Positions 38,649 to 48,859 of a stretch of DNA of 64,000 nucleotides are shown in pieces. Positions within the stretch are counted from its first letter, which is position 1; every line of letters begins with the position of its first letter. The translations under genes and the position numbers were made by a program. Source of the stretch: Acidobacteria bacterium 28-9 (GTDB lineage Bacteria; Acidobacteriota; Blastocatellia; Pyrinomonadales; Pyrinomonadaceae); assembly GCA_002050355.1 (NCBI GenBank), contig MWYY01000058.1, positions 32,933 to 96,932 on the forward strand, read 5' to 3'. The notes below the pieces were generated by a model that was given only the letters and a program-made list of their open reading frames with translations, was not told the origin of the DNA and searched no databases.

Positions 38649-40787
38649 TTATTCATCGTCGTCGTGCGTGCGGATTCTGCCCTCGAGACGCGCTTGCTCG
38701 ACGACTTTGCTCGACAGATTTCCCGGCAGCGGGTCATAATGCGAAAACTGCATATGGTATGAACCTCGCGCCTGTGTCATTGAGTTCAAACGCCCTTGAT
38801 AATCAAGCATTTCCGAGAGCGGAACTTGTGCTTTGATAACTTGCTGTTTGCCGCGAACCTCCATTCCGCCGACGCGCCCGCGTCGTGAGTTCAAATCGCC
38901 CATTATGTCGCCGGCAACTTCCTGCGGGCAGGAAACTTCGACATCCATTATCGGTTCTAAAAGCGTCGGCTTGGCTTTTTCAATCGCGTTGCGAAAGGCT
39001 TTTCTGCCCGCCGCGCGGAAACTGTGTTCGTCCGAGTCAACAGTGTGATAACTGCCGTCGACGAGCGTAACTTTGAAATCTACGAGCGGAAAACCGGCAA
39101 CCGCGCCGCCTGCCGCTGCTTCGACAATCCCTTTTTCAATTGCCGGACGAAAATTTTGCGGTATCGCGCCGCCGAAAATTTTGTCAACGAAAACAAAACC
39201 TTCGCCGCGACTCAAAGGCTCGAAAACGCATTTACAGTCACCGAACTGCCCGCGCCCGCCCGATTGTTTTTTGTGTCTGCCCTGCACTTCGACTTGTTCG
39301 GTAATCGTTTCTTTATAAGGCACTTTCGGCGGATGCAGCGCGACTTCGACGTGATAACGATTTTTCAGTTTATCGACAACCGTTTCGATATGAAGCTGTC
39401 CCGAGCCAGACAAAATAAATTCTTTAGTCTGTGCATCACGGTCGAAATGAAGGCTCGGGTCTTCTTCCAAAATTTTGTGCAGCGCCTGTGAGATTTTGTC
39501 TTCATCGGCGCGTGATTTCGGCTCGATGGCAAATGAAATTGCGGCTTCCGGGTAATTCACCGGCGGATAAACAATTGGTTTCGCCCGGTCGCACAGCGTG
39601 TCGCCCGTTTGCGTGTCTTTTAATTTAACGACAGCAATAATATCACCGGTTTGCGCCGCGTCTACTTTATCCAGAGTTTTTCCTTCAAGACTATGCAGCG
39701 CGCCGAGCCGTTCGGTCGTATCTCGCGTCGAATTATAAACGGTCGCGTCGCTTGAAATTTTACCCGAAACAACTTTCATGACGTTAATTCTGCCTGCAAA
39801 CGGGTCGGCAACAGTGCGAAAAACAAAAGCTGAGAACGGCTCATCGTTCGAATATTTGCGAAGCATTTTCTCGTCCGTCCTATCGGCTGATGCAAAACCG
39901 TATTCGGCTTCGTGCGCTGCCGGATTCGGCGCAAATTCGACAATGTGGTCGAGCAGAATCGAAAGACCGACTAACGTATTTGCAGATACTGCAAAGACCG
40001 GGCAAAGTTTGCTTTTGGCAATCGCATTAGAGAGATTAGGAATTATATCTTCTTCTTCCAAGGTGCCAGTTTCAAAATATTTTTCCAGCAATTCGTCATC
40101 CGATTCGGCGACAATCTCAATCAAGCGTTCGCGCGCCGCGTCAACGACTTCGCGTCCTTGTTCGGGTATCGGAATTTCCTTCGCTTTTCCATTTTCGTCG
40201 AATTCATAAGCCTTTTGATGGACGACATCAACTACGCCGCGAAAATCTGCTTCCTCTCCAATCGGCAGCGTGAAAGGCACAATCGAGCGCGCAAAAGTTT
40301 GCGTTGCCGTGTCGAGCGCGTGTCCGAAATCGGCGCGTTCTTTGTCGAGTTTGTTGATGACCATAAAACGCGGCAGCATAAATTCATTTGCAAAGCCCCA
40401 GGTTTTCTCCGTCTGTACTTCAATGCCGTTCACGCCGTCAACCACTACGACGGCGCAGTCGGCGACACGAAGCGCAGGACGCGCGTGTGAGATAAAAGCG
40501 GCGTAACCCGGCGTGTCTATCAAATTCATTTTTGTGTCTTTATATTCGAGATGCGCGAAATTATTGTTTAGCGAAACTTTTCGCTCGATGGAATCTTCAT
40601 CAAAATCCGTAACGGTCGTTCCTTCGTCAACTCGTCCCCAACGCGGCGTCGCGCCGGCAACGTAAAGAAGGGAACTGACAAACTGAGTTTTACCCGCGTC
40701 GCCGTGTCCAATGACAGCCAGATTGCGAATGTTTTCGGTTATAAATGCTTTCATTTTCGGCAAAATCTCCTTATTTTTAGAGTTCAA
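38649..40787 (-). CDS. Elongation factor G-like GTPase
   Basis: GHGDAGKTQF, DTPGYAAF, VINKLDKER; EF-G domain order. Confidence 0.92.
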   Translation of the reverse strand: MNSKNKEILPKMKAFITENIRNLAVIGHGDAGKTQFVSSLLYVAGATPRWGRVDEGTTVTDFDEDSIERKVSLNNNFAHLEYKDTKMNLIDTPGYAAFISHARPALRVADCAVVVVDGVNGIEVQTEKTWGFANEFMLPRFMVINKLDKERADFGHALDTATQTFARSIVPFTLPIGEEADFRGVVDVVHQKAYEFDENGKAKEIPIPEQGREVVDAARERLIEIVAESDDELLEKYFETGTLEEEDIIPNLSNAIAKSKLCPVFAVSANTLVGLSILLDHIVEFAPNPAAHEAEYGFASADRTDEKMLRKYSNDEPFSAFVFRTVADPFAGRINVMKVVSGKISSDATVYNSTRDTTERLGALHSLEGKTLDKVDAAQTGDIIAVVKLKDTQTGDTLCDRAKPIVYPPVNYPEAAISFAIEPKSRADEDKISQALHKILEEDPSLHFDRDAQTKEFILSGSGQLHIETVVDKLKNRYHVEVALHPPKVPYKETITEQVEVQGRHKKQSGGRGQFGDCKCVFEPLSRGEGFVFVDKIFGGAIPQNFRPAIEKGIVEAAAGGAVAGFPLVDFKVTLVDGSYHTVDSDEHSFRAAGRKAFRNAIEKAKPTLLEPIMDVEVSCPQEVAGDIMGDLNSRRGRVGGMEVRGKQQVIKAQVPLSEMLDYQGRLNSMTQARGSYHMQFSHYDPLPGNLSSKVVEQARLEGRIRTHDDDE

Positions 40788-40950
40788 AGCTCAGAGTTCA
40801 AGGTTCAAAGTTGAAGTTGCAAAAAACCTTTAACACTAAACTTTGAACTTTGAATTTTTGAAGTTTGGTAAGAATGTAATTTATCCGACAATAGCGAGTA
40901 AGGCAAGAGAATTTTGAAATGTGAAGAAATTGTGCAGAAATCTTGCTTTA

Positions 40951-41003
40951 AGAAGCGACAAAAAGCGAGTCTAAATTATTTAGACTCGCTTTTTGTCGCT
41001 TCT
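40951..41003. terminator. 53 nt near-perfect palindrome (26 bp arms), possible terminator
   Basis: AGAAGCGACAAAAAGCGAGTCTAAAT-t-ATTTAGACTCGCTTTTTGTCGCTTCT. Confidence 0.6.
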
Positions 41004-41035
41004 TTTCCGGTAGTTAAACCAGAAAGATTCAATTT

Positions 41036-42487
41036 TTACTGTTGGCTGAAATTCACCGGCGCGGGATAACCTTTGCCTTTGAGTTCGGCAATATCGAATG
41101 AAAGTTCTTTTTTACCTTTGACATTTCTGGTTACAGCTTCACCTTTCGAATTTTCATTTGTCTTTGAATTTCCGGCATTCTTCTGATTTGAATTGCCGTT
41201 GGAATTACTGTTTGAATTGCTGCTATTGTTGTTGCCAGTATTGCTGCCGTCCACCGGTTGACCGGTCGCGTCCAGCGCCATCTGTCTCAAACCGGCGAGA
41301 ATTTTCTGACGCTGCGGTGCATTTAAACTGTCGAGCGAAACGCCGTAAATATCCAAAACCGCGCGCAAATTTTCTTCCGTGTTCGTTCCTTTTTCATATA
41401 CGTCGCGGAAAATTTTCAGCTTACCGTTTTCAACCACGATTGTTTCATAGCGAAGTTCGACCGGAACAGCTTTTCCAAGCGAAACGTTTTTGGTTTCGGT
41501 TTTCTGTTTTTCGTAATTTTTTACGTCTTCGGGCATCAATTCGGTGCCGGAAAGTTTTGCAATATTCAATGCAAAATCCTGAACCTGTTTATTGGTCAAA
41601 CCGACGCAGCCGTGCGAAGCAAAACCGCCAAGTTTAGCCGCAGATTTTCCGCCATGAATCAGAGACGGCGAGCCGATTGGAATTTTAATCGGACCGAGCG
41701 GATTTAGTTTGTCTCCGGCTTTGACGGTTTCTCCGACTTTAACTTTGTTGGAAGATTCGACCCAAGGCTCATCCGGCGGCGTCCAAGTCGGGTTGAAAAT
41801 AATCGTGCTAGCTTTTCTGGTTCCGCTCGGCAAGGGAAATTCAGGATAGCCGATGCCGATTTTATAAGTTTTAACCAACTTACCGTCTTGAAATAAATCC
41901 ATACGATACGCCGGAGCATTGACGACGACGCGCGTGTCGCTCGGAACGACGTTTAACTTTGCTGAAGAATTATTGCCGGAATTGTCGGCAAAATTATTCG
42001 CGTTATCCTCGCCGCCATTCCAGCGTTGACCGACCAATGCAAATAACTGCCCGGCTTTTTCGTCGCCGAGAATTTCGCGTATCTGTGTGTTCGCGCGGTC
42101 GAGCGCGGCGCGCGTTGAACCTCCGCCGCCGTTATCGTCTTCTCTTAAATTTGCAACGGCTTGATGTGCCGCCATTTTCAATTTATCAATCTGATCGTCG
42201 GTCAGCTGTAATTTTGTCTTCAATTCGCCCGCGAAATTTTCGTCCGTAAACATCGCGTCCAGAACCGGCAAGGTAACGGGAAGTTTTGCCGTCGATTGAT
42301 TCGTCTCGACAGGCAAAGTCGCAGGCGTTGTCATCGGCGTTGCAGCGTTTGCCAAAGACGTATTTGCATTTGTGTTGATGTTTGTTGTCGTCTGAGGCAC
42401 TTCACAACCGAAGGAAAATAAAGCGAGCGCGAGCGGGAAAATAAAAAATAAATTATTAACTTGTAACTTGTTAAACTGAAATTTCAT
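41036..42487 (-). CDS. L,D-transpeptidase (YkuD) lipoprotein
   Basis: LIHGGKSAAKLGGFASHGCVGLTN; lipobox SFGC. Confidence 0.9.
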   Translation of the reverse strand: MKFQFNKLQVNNLFFIFPLALALFSFGCEVPQTTTNINTNANTSLANAATPMTTPATLPVETNQSTAKLPVTLPVLDAMFTDENFAGELKTKLQLTDDQIDKLKMAAHQAVANLREDDNGGGGSTRAALDRANTQIREILGDEKAGQLFALVGQRWNGGEDNANNFADNSGNNSSAKLNVVPSDTRVVVNAPAYRMDLFQDGKLVKTYKIGIGYPEFPLPSGTRKASTIIFNPTWTPPDEPWVESSNKVKVGETVKAGDKLNPLGPIKIPIGSPSLIHGGKSAAKLGGFASHGCVGLTNKQVQDFALNIAKLSGTELMPEDVKNYEKQKTETKNVSLGKAVPVELRYETIVVENGKLKIFRDVYEKGTNTEENLRAVLDIYGVSLDSLNAPQRQKILAGLRQMALDATGQPVDGSNTGNNNSSNSNSNSNGNSNQKNAGNSKTNENSKGEAVTRNVKGKKELSFDIAELKGKGYPAPVNFSQQ

Positions 42488-42628
42488 CGTAAATCTCCTT
42501 AAACGTTTTGCATCTCTTTAATGCAGTTTGATGGTCTGCATCGAAGCGATAGCAATAATTATGCCTTTAATAAAACAAAACAAAAAAGGAAATTTGCATG
42601 GCGGCAAGGAAAAATGCGGGTTAAAAAA

Positions 42629-43387
42629 TTAGTGAGCTTCGATGCCTCCTTTGAGCAGAGGATACGGATTGATGTCCGTTCCTTTGAAGATATTTTTCGG
42701 GTCGTCGAGAATGGTAACGGCAAAATGCAGGTGATAATTTCCCGTGCCTGAGTTTCCTGTGTCGCCGACGTAGCCGATAATTGTTCCCTGCTTGACATAA
42801 TCATGTTCCTTCAGGTTGTCGGCGCGTTTTTGCAAGTGCGCGTAGTAATAAACCATTCGTTTGTCGGGACTGTATTGATAAATCGTAATGCCGCCGCGCT
42901 CGCTGTCGAAAAACTTGGCGATTTCGCCGTCCGTTGCGGCGACGACCGGTGTTCCGGCAGCCGCCATTATATCGTTGGCGTTGTGAACCCGTCCCTGCGA
43001 ACGCGCGTCGCTGAAAGCATCACGCAGTTGTTCACGTTTTATTCCGACGACGGGAATCATAATTTTACCGGAAGCGTTTTCCGCTTGCTGTTGTTGCTGC
43101 GCGGTTGAGTCAGATGATTGAGAAAAATTACTATTGTCCGAATTTTGATTTGCGTCCGATGGCTCGGTTTGCTGCGTTGTTTCGGCAAAAATGGAAGGAA
43201 TCGGCAGCGGCGTCGGAACTTCCGCTTTTTCGGTCGGGTCTTTTATACTTTCTACCTGCGCCGTGTCCTGAACCAGATACTCTTTGAGAAGTTTTTCATA
43301 GATGAAAAGTCCGGCAAACAAGTGTATCGCTAATAAATAAACGACTAAAAATACTTTCCGTAAAAATAAACCGTGCTGCTTCATCAA
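42629..43387 (-). CDS. M23-family metallopeptidase
   Basis: GTPVVAATDGEIAKFF, GTGNYHLHFAVTI. Confidence 0.9.
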   Translation of the reverse strand: MMKQHGLFLRKVFLVVYLLAIHLFAGLFIYEKLLKEYLVQDTAQVESIKDPTEKAEVPTPLPIPSIFAETTQQTEPSDANQNSDNSNFSQSSDSTAQQQQQAENASGKIMIPVVGIKREQLRDAFSDARSQGRVHNANDIMAAAGTPVVAATDGEIAKFFDSERGGITIYQYSPDKRMVYYYAHLQKRADNLKEHDYVKQGTIIGYVGDTGNSGTGNYHLHFAVTILDDPKNIFKGTDINPYPLLKGGIEAH

Positions 43388-43466
43388 AGTTATCTTATGT
43401 TGATATTATAAATTCGACAAGATAAATCTTATCTAACTTAAGTTTTTTTGACTACTGCCGGAACAA

Positions 43467-44240
43467 ATGCGAAAAAAAGATTTTGACAAAGATTTAATCA
43501 TTAATTTTAGGACGCACTTACCAGAGAAATTTCAACTGCCGAAAAGCGTTGTCGGTAAAAAAATTCTCAAAGAATACGGAGCGTTATTCATCGCCGGACG
43601 CGGCGTGACTGTGCCGGATAGAGTGATTTTCAAAGACGAAGAAGAAGTCTCGGTTTGGCAATCAAGCGTTGAAACATCAAGAGTGAACATCGCCGGGTTT
43701 GAAATCGAACTGCAAACGGCGGCGATGAAACATTTGAAAAATGCCGTTGCCGAAGCCGAAGAAAATAACTTCTCAATCACGCCGCGCGGCGCGGATTCGG
43801 CGCGCAGAAGTTACGCGGAAACCGTCAATTTATGGGCAAGCCGCGTTTGTCCGGCTTTAATTTATTGGACAAATCAAGGGAAATTAACCGAAGCGAATGC
43901 GGAAAAAATTCACTCTCTCATGCCGTTTGAGCAGGTCGCAGAAATCTTCAAACTCGAAGAAAAAGGAGTTTTTTTCAGCAAAGATTTGTCAAAGTCAATC
44001 GTTTATTCGGTCGCGCCGCCCGGAACTTCTCAGCATCTCTCGATGCTCGCTCTCGACATTAACGAATATAAAAACTCTGAGACGCGCCGAATTCTTGCAA
44101 AATACGGCTGGTTTCAAACGGTCGTTTCGGATCTACCGCATTTTACCTTTCTCGGAAAAAGTGAAAATGAGCTTGCCGCGTCGGGTTTAAAAAAAATTAA
44201 CGACGAGGACGCGCGCGTTTTTTGGATTCCAAATCTCTGA
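43467..44240 (+). CDS. D-Ala-D-Ala carboxypeptidase-like (VanY/M15-like) protein
   Basis: PGTSQHLSMLALDIN...LPHFTFLG. Confidence 0.6.
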   Translation: MRKKDFDKDLIINFRTHLPEKFQLPKSVVGKKILKEYGALFIAGRGVTVPDRVIFKDEEEVSVWQSSVETSRVNIAGFEIELQTAAMKHLKNAVAEAEENNFSITPRGADSARRSYAETVNLWASRVCPALIYWTNQGKLTEANAEKIHSLMPFEQVAEIFKLEEKGVFFSKDLSKSIVYSVAPPGTSQHLSMLALDINEYKNSETRRILAKYGWFQTVVSDLPHFTFLGKSENELAASGLKKINDEDARVFWIPNL

Positions 44241-44325
44241 TTTTTATTTTTCAGGTTCAAAAAAGCGATTGCTGAGACACAAAAAAAATAACGGCAAACT
44301 AAAAAGAGTAAAATTGCTAAATAGA

Positions 44326-44366
44326 AAAACTCAAAGTTGATAATAAAATTCAACTTTGAGTTTTTT
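44326..44366 (+). terminator. Rho-independent terminator
   Basis: AAAAACTCAAAGTTG...CAACTTTGAGTTTTTT. Confidence 0.65.
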
Positions 44367-44625
44367 GTTGTAAAAATTGGAGGCTTCAGACTTTCCCGCA
44401 ACACACGCTGAAACTGCTGCCGTTGCTCTGTTCCCAGTCTAGCGGAGTTCACAACTCAAACGTTGTGCGGAGCCTGAAGCCATATTTCGATTTTGGATTT
44501 TAGATTTTGGTTTTTGGATTCAAGAAGCAGAACTCAAATTAACAAACGTTCAATAAACAATTTTCAAGTAACTGTATGTAAATTTAGCCAATCCAAAATC
44601 GCAAATCTAAAATCCAAAATCAATC

Positions 44626-44716
44626 TGGCGGAAAGGGTGGGATTCGAACCCACGGAACCCTTTTGAGGTTCACTACATTTCCAATGTAGCCAATTCAACC
44701 GCTCTTGCACCTTTCC
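44626..44716 (-). tRNA. tRNA-Ser(GGA), CCA encoded
   Basis: Reverse strand GGAAAGG...CTACA-TTGGAAA-TGTAG...CCTTTCCGCCA. Confidence 0.93.
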
Positions 44717-44794
44717 AAAAATTTAATTACCAATCAAAAATTACGATAATTTTGTGCCATTCCAAAATCACAAATCTAAAATCCAAAATTGACG

Positions 44795-44884
44795 TGGCGG
44801 AGAGGGTGGGATTTGAACCCACGGTACCCGTTAAGGCACTCCGATTTTCGAGACCGGTGCACTAAGCCACTATGCGACCTCTCC
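44795..44884 (-). tRNA. tRNA-Ser(CGA), CCA encoded
   Basis: Reverse strand GGAGAGG...CCGGT-CTCGAAA-ATCGG...CCTCTCCGCCA. Confidence 0.93.
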
Positions 44885-44909
44885 GCAAATAAAAGGCAAA
44901 AACATAAGA

Positions 44910-45398
44910 CTAAATTCCAAGCTTTCCTCTTTCCCTTTTTTCTCTTCTGCCTTTAAAAAATTCCTGAATCAGCCGTTTGCATTCGTCTGCCAAAACGCCT
45001 TTTGTAATTTCAATTCGATGATTCAAATAACTAGAGTCGCAAAGCTGAAAAACGCTTTCAACCGCACCAAATCGCTCGTCGTGAGCGCCGAAAACGAGCC
45101 GCTTTATACGAGCGTTGACTAGCGCACCGGCGCACATCGCGCAAGGTTCTATCGTCGTATAAAGAACAGTTTCCGTCAACCGATAATTGCCGATTTTAGC
45201 CGCTGATTCGCGTAAAGCCAAAACTTCAGCGTGCGCCGTCGGGTCATTACTTGTAATCGTACGATTTCCGGCAATTGCCAAAACTTCGCCGTTTGAGTTA
45301 ATCAAACACGCGCCAACCGGAACTTCACCCAATTCTCGCGCATCTTGAGCTGCCTGCAAAGCCATTCGCATCCAGTATTCGTCCGTCTCAAACATCAA
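44910..45398 (-). CDS. tadA: tRNA-specific adenosine deaminase
   Basis: DPTAHAEVLALRE, TIEPCAMCAGALVNARIKRLVFGA. Confidence 0.92.
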   Translation of the reverse strand: MMFETDEYWMRMALQAAQDARELGEVPVGACLINSNGEVLAIAGNRTITSNDPTAHAEVLALRESAAKIGNYRLTETVLYTTIEPCAMCAGALVNARIKRLVFGAHDERFGAVESVFQLCDSSYLNHRIEITKGVLADECKRLIQEFFKGRREKRERGKLGI

Positions 45399-45648
45399 AA
45401 GATTTTAGCTTAACCGACCGGCAAACAAAAAATATAGATTTATGAAATTCACCTGTCAAGCCTGTAAAAGATGTCAGATATCACAGGTTAGAAGTTAGTT
45501 ATTCGGTAAAAAGTCTAAACTACTGACATCCAGACTCCGGCATCCGACACCTGATTTCTGTCTTTTTCTTGCATCGAAACAATTTAGGTGGTAAAAATTG
45601 GAGTTGGAAGAAATCGAAACGTTTTCTTCCGCCGCCCGACCGCAAAGT

Positions 45649-46618
45649 TATGAAAAACAAAGTTCGGTTTGAAAGAGACTTTACTCTTGCGTCAGCCGAA
45701 GAACAAATAAGCACGGAAAACGGAAATACAGACGACGGAAACACGGATTTTTTATCTCTTGCCGAAGAAGTCCGCGCCCGTAGTCAAAAACCGAAAAATA
45801 CGCCGCTTTCATTACCGCAGAAATTAGCTCCGGCAGAGTTTAACACTGCTCTGGCGCATTTTTATCGCGGTGAAGTCCAGCGCTCGAACGTCTGGCGCAC
45901 TCGGCTTGACGCGACGACGAATTGGGCTGTTATTACGGCGGGTGCAACGCTCTCTTTCGTTTTCAGCTCGCCCGACAACCCGCATTTTGCCATTCCGATA
46001 AATTCGATACTGGTTTCGATTTTCCTTTTTATGGAAGCGCGGCGTTATCGCTATTACGAAGTCTGGGCAAATCGCGTGCGAGTGCTTGAAACCGGCTATT
46101 TCGCGCCGATGCTTTCGCACCAGACGATGCCGCCCGATAAAGAATGGGCTGACCATATATCGGCGGATTTGTTAACACCGCATTTTACAATCAGCGAATG
46201 GGAAGCCATCGGCAGACGCCTTCGCAGCAATTACATCTGGATTTTTATGTTGCTGGCTTTAAGCTGGGGACTAAAAATATATATTCATCCGTTTCCGATT
46301 CCGGCTGTCTCGCCCGACGAAAGAGCAAAATTCTGGCAGGTTTTTCTCAACCGCGCGCAGGTCGGACTCGCTCCTGGGTGGCTAACTATCGGTTTCGGCT
46401 TTCTTTTCAATGCCGTAATATTTGCCATTGCCATCGGAACTATGAAATTGAAAGACGCTTCGAGCGAAGTTCTGCCGCTTGAAAATTTTGAATGGCATCC
46501 GCTCAAACAAGTTTCTACTTGGGCAGGAACAAATCTCAAACGCCGTAACCCGATTCGCCGCGCCAAAAAAGCACGCCAGCGCGTCCGTTCGATTCACACT
46601 ACGGAAGCAACAAAATAA
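45649..46618 (+). CDS. DUF2270-like membrane protein
   Basis: HFYRGEVQRSNVWRTRLDATTNWAVI; start chosen at MKNKVRF inside ORF 45569..46618. Confidence 0.75.
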
Positions 46619-46731
46619 ATATTTTTTGATATTTCGGTTTTCAAAACGGCTGTTTGGAAGATAGCGGTTTGTTTGCTATTTTTCTAATAGCTTTTATAAC
46701 TTTTTTGTTTATACAATGGAGAAAAACTTTT

Positions 46732-47022
46732 ATGTCAGTTGAACTGGAAGACCGCGGGAGAGCTTTGGAAAATGAATATTTTAGGCAGAGAGAACAGGAA
46801 TTGATAGCAAAAATGAAATCGAAATTGGCAGTCGAGAATCAAAATGCAACAAACCTCGACTGCCCGAGATGCGACGGAAAACTTGGTGAAACCGATTACG
46901 AAAATATCAAAATTGATGTGTGCAACAATTGTCACGGCGTTTGGCTCGACCCGGGCGAAATGGCGCAGATTCTGCAAAGTGATGAAGGCAACGACAGCTG
47001 GTTTGGAAGATTGTTCAGCTAA
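46732..47022 (+). CDS. Zinc-ribbon protein (TFIIB-type)
   Basis: CPRCDGKLGETDYENIKIDVCNNCHGVWLDPGEM. Confidence 0.75.
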   Translation: MSVELEDRGRALENEYFRQREQELIAKMKSKLAVENQNATNLDCPRCDGKLGETDYENIKIDVCNNCHGVWLDPGEMAQILQSDEGNDSWFGRLFS

Positions 47023-47037
47023 AAGAAAAATTGGAAA

Positions 47038-47950
47038 TATGAAAAAACGGGTTTTGCGGCAAATTTTATGGCTGGCTCTGGCTTTGACCACGGTTTTTTC
47101 AGTTCAGGCGCAACAGCCAAAAACCGAAATTGAAAAGTCCAGAGCCAGTATTCAAACTGCTGTCCCTTCGACGCAGGATTTTCAATTAAACAGCAAACTA
47201 ATGTCGAAGCAAATGCCGTATCGCGTCCTTTTGCCCGTAAATTATTCAAGTTCAAACGAAAAAACTTTTTATCCGGTAGTTTATCTGCTGCACGGATTAA
47301 CCGGACATTTCGACAATTGGGCGGACAAAACAAAGCTCAAAGATTATGCCAAAAATTACAATTATATAATCGTAATGCCGGAAGGTAATAACGGCTGGTA
47401 TACCGATAGCGCAACCGTTTCTAACGATAAATACGAAAGCTACATAATTCAGGAATTAATACCCGAAATCGAAAAAAAATTACGCTCCAAAACAGGACGT
47501 GAAAACCGCGCCGTTGCCGGTCTTTCAATGGGCGGTTACGGCTCAATCAAATTCGGTTTGAAATACCCGGAAATGTTTTCTCTCGTCGGTTCGTTTAGCG
47601 GCGCGCTCGGCGCGGCGTCCTGGACAAAAGAAAATCTTGGTCAAAATCAATGGGTCCCGCCGTCCATAATGGCTGTCTACGGAAACGCTGAAACCACAAC
47701 GCGCAAAGAAAACGATATTTTCAATCTCGTATCAAAAATACCTTCCGATAAAATCAAAAATCTTCCGTTCGTCTATCTCGATTGCGGAACGGAAGATTTT
47801 CTATACAAAAGTAACCGCGAATTTGCCAATCTCTTGCAGGAAAAGCGAATTCCGCACGAATTCCGTGAGCTTCCCGGCGTTCACAATTGGGTTTTTTGGG
47901 ATTCGCAAATTAGTGAATTTCTTGAATTAACCGCTAAATTTTTGAAATAA
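47038..47950 (+). CDS. Putative esterase (alpha/beta hydrolase, esterase D/S-formylglutathione hydrolase-like)
   Basis: YPVVYLLHGLTGHFDNW, AVAGLSMGGYGSIKFGLKYP; start chosen at MKKRVLRQ. Confidence 0.88.
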
Positions 47951-48144
47951 GGCAGACGAGATTTCCAAAGTGAAAAGATGTTAAATTTTGCTATCGAAAC
48001 CGCCCGGGAAGCCGGACAAATTCTGCTTGAAAAATTTGGGCGGAAAATCAATGTTTCAAAAAAGGGGGTAGTGTCCTAATAGTGTGTTGCTAGAAAATAA
48101 TAATTCTGGCAACACATTTTTCTTTGTGCTAGTCTAATTTCGTT

Positions 48145-48351
48145 ATGGCAAAAAGGAAAGATGAAAACGAGTTAGCCAAATCTTTGATTGACGATATTAT
48201 TGCGGAAACCGAAAGCGAAGATTGGAATAAACCTGTAAGTAAAATCGCTCAACAAGGCGGCAAAGCGAGAGCCGCTAAATTAACGCCTGCCGAACGGTCA
48301 GCAATCGCTAAAAAAGCGGCTCAAAGTAGGTGGAAAAACGCCGAAAGCTAG
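48145..48351 (+). CDS. Small basic hypothetical protein (cargo)
   Basis: GGKARAAKLTPAERSAIAKKAAQSRW. Confidence 0.65.
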   Translation: MAKRKDENELAKSLIDDIIAETESEDWNKPVSKIAQQGGKARAAKLTPAERSAIAKKAAQSRWKNAES

Positions 48352-48848
48352 TCTAAATCTTCAACATCATCATCAAAATTATCATCATATTCGCCGGACA
48401 TTCTAGCGTCTTCGGCGTGTTGATTGAAGTCGTAATCAAAAGAATCAAGCGTTGCGCCGAAATGGTTGTTGTTATCATAAGATTGCTTGTCAATACTATG
48501 ACGTTTAACATCATTTCCAATTCGTTCCCAGTTTTGACTAAACGATTTTTGCATTATATCCGGCTTTGAATCTCGAATATCAATGTAAAGTCGAAGCTGT
48601 TCGCCTTTAATTTCTATTTTAACGGCGTGTTTTGTTTTAACTTTATTACCTTGTGGGTCAATATAATGAGATTGTTGCAACGCTCGCCTCATATCCTGCT
48701 TACACATTTGTTCCATTGTCGGCGGTTTCCGTTGATAACGTTTTGTTTCGACAGCCCAAGCTGATGCGGCATCAATATCAACAGCATCAAAGCCGTGTTC
48801 GATTTGCCATTCCCGCATAATATCATTCATTCTTGCGTTAAATTCCAT
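48348..48848 (-). CDS. Hypothetical acidic-tail protein (cargo)
   Basis: 166 aa ORF, likely operonic with the ImmA/IrrE gene. Confidence 0.65.
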   Translation of the reverse strand: MEFNARMNDIMREWQIEHGFDAVDIDAASAWAVETKRYQRKPPTMEQMCKQDMRRALQQSHYIDPQGNKVKTKHAVKIEIKGEQLRLYIDIRDSKPDIMQKSFSQNWERIGNDVKRHSIDKQSYDNNNHFGATLDSFDYDFNQHAEDARMSGEYDDNFDDDVEDLD

Positions 48849-48859
48849 TTACTTTCTCC

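Noticed and set aside
41036-41300. Asn/Ser-rich tract in the L,D-transpeptidase (GNNNSSNSNSNSNGNSNQ)
   Set aside because: Ordinary low-complexity tail of a secreted protein
44485-44790. Possible CRISPR array from short repeats around the tRNA-Ser genes
   Set aside because: Repeats are degenerate 7-mers without regular spacers; no cas genes seen
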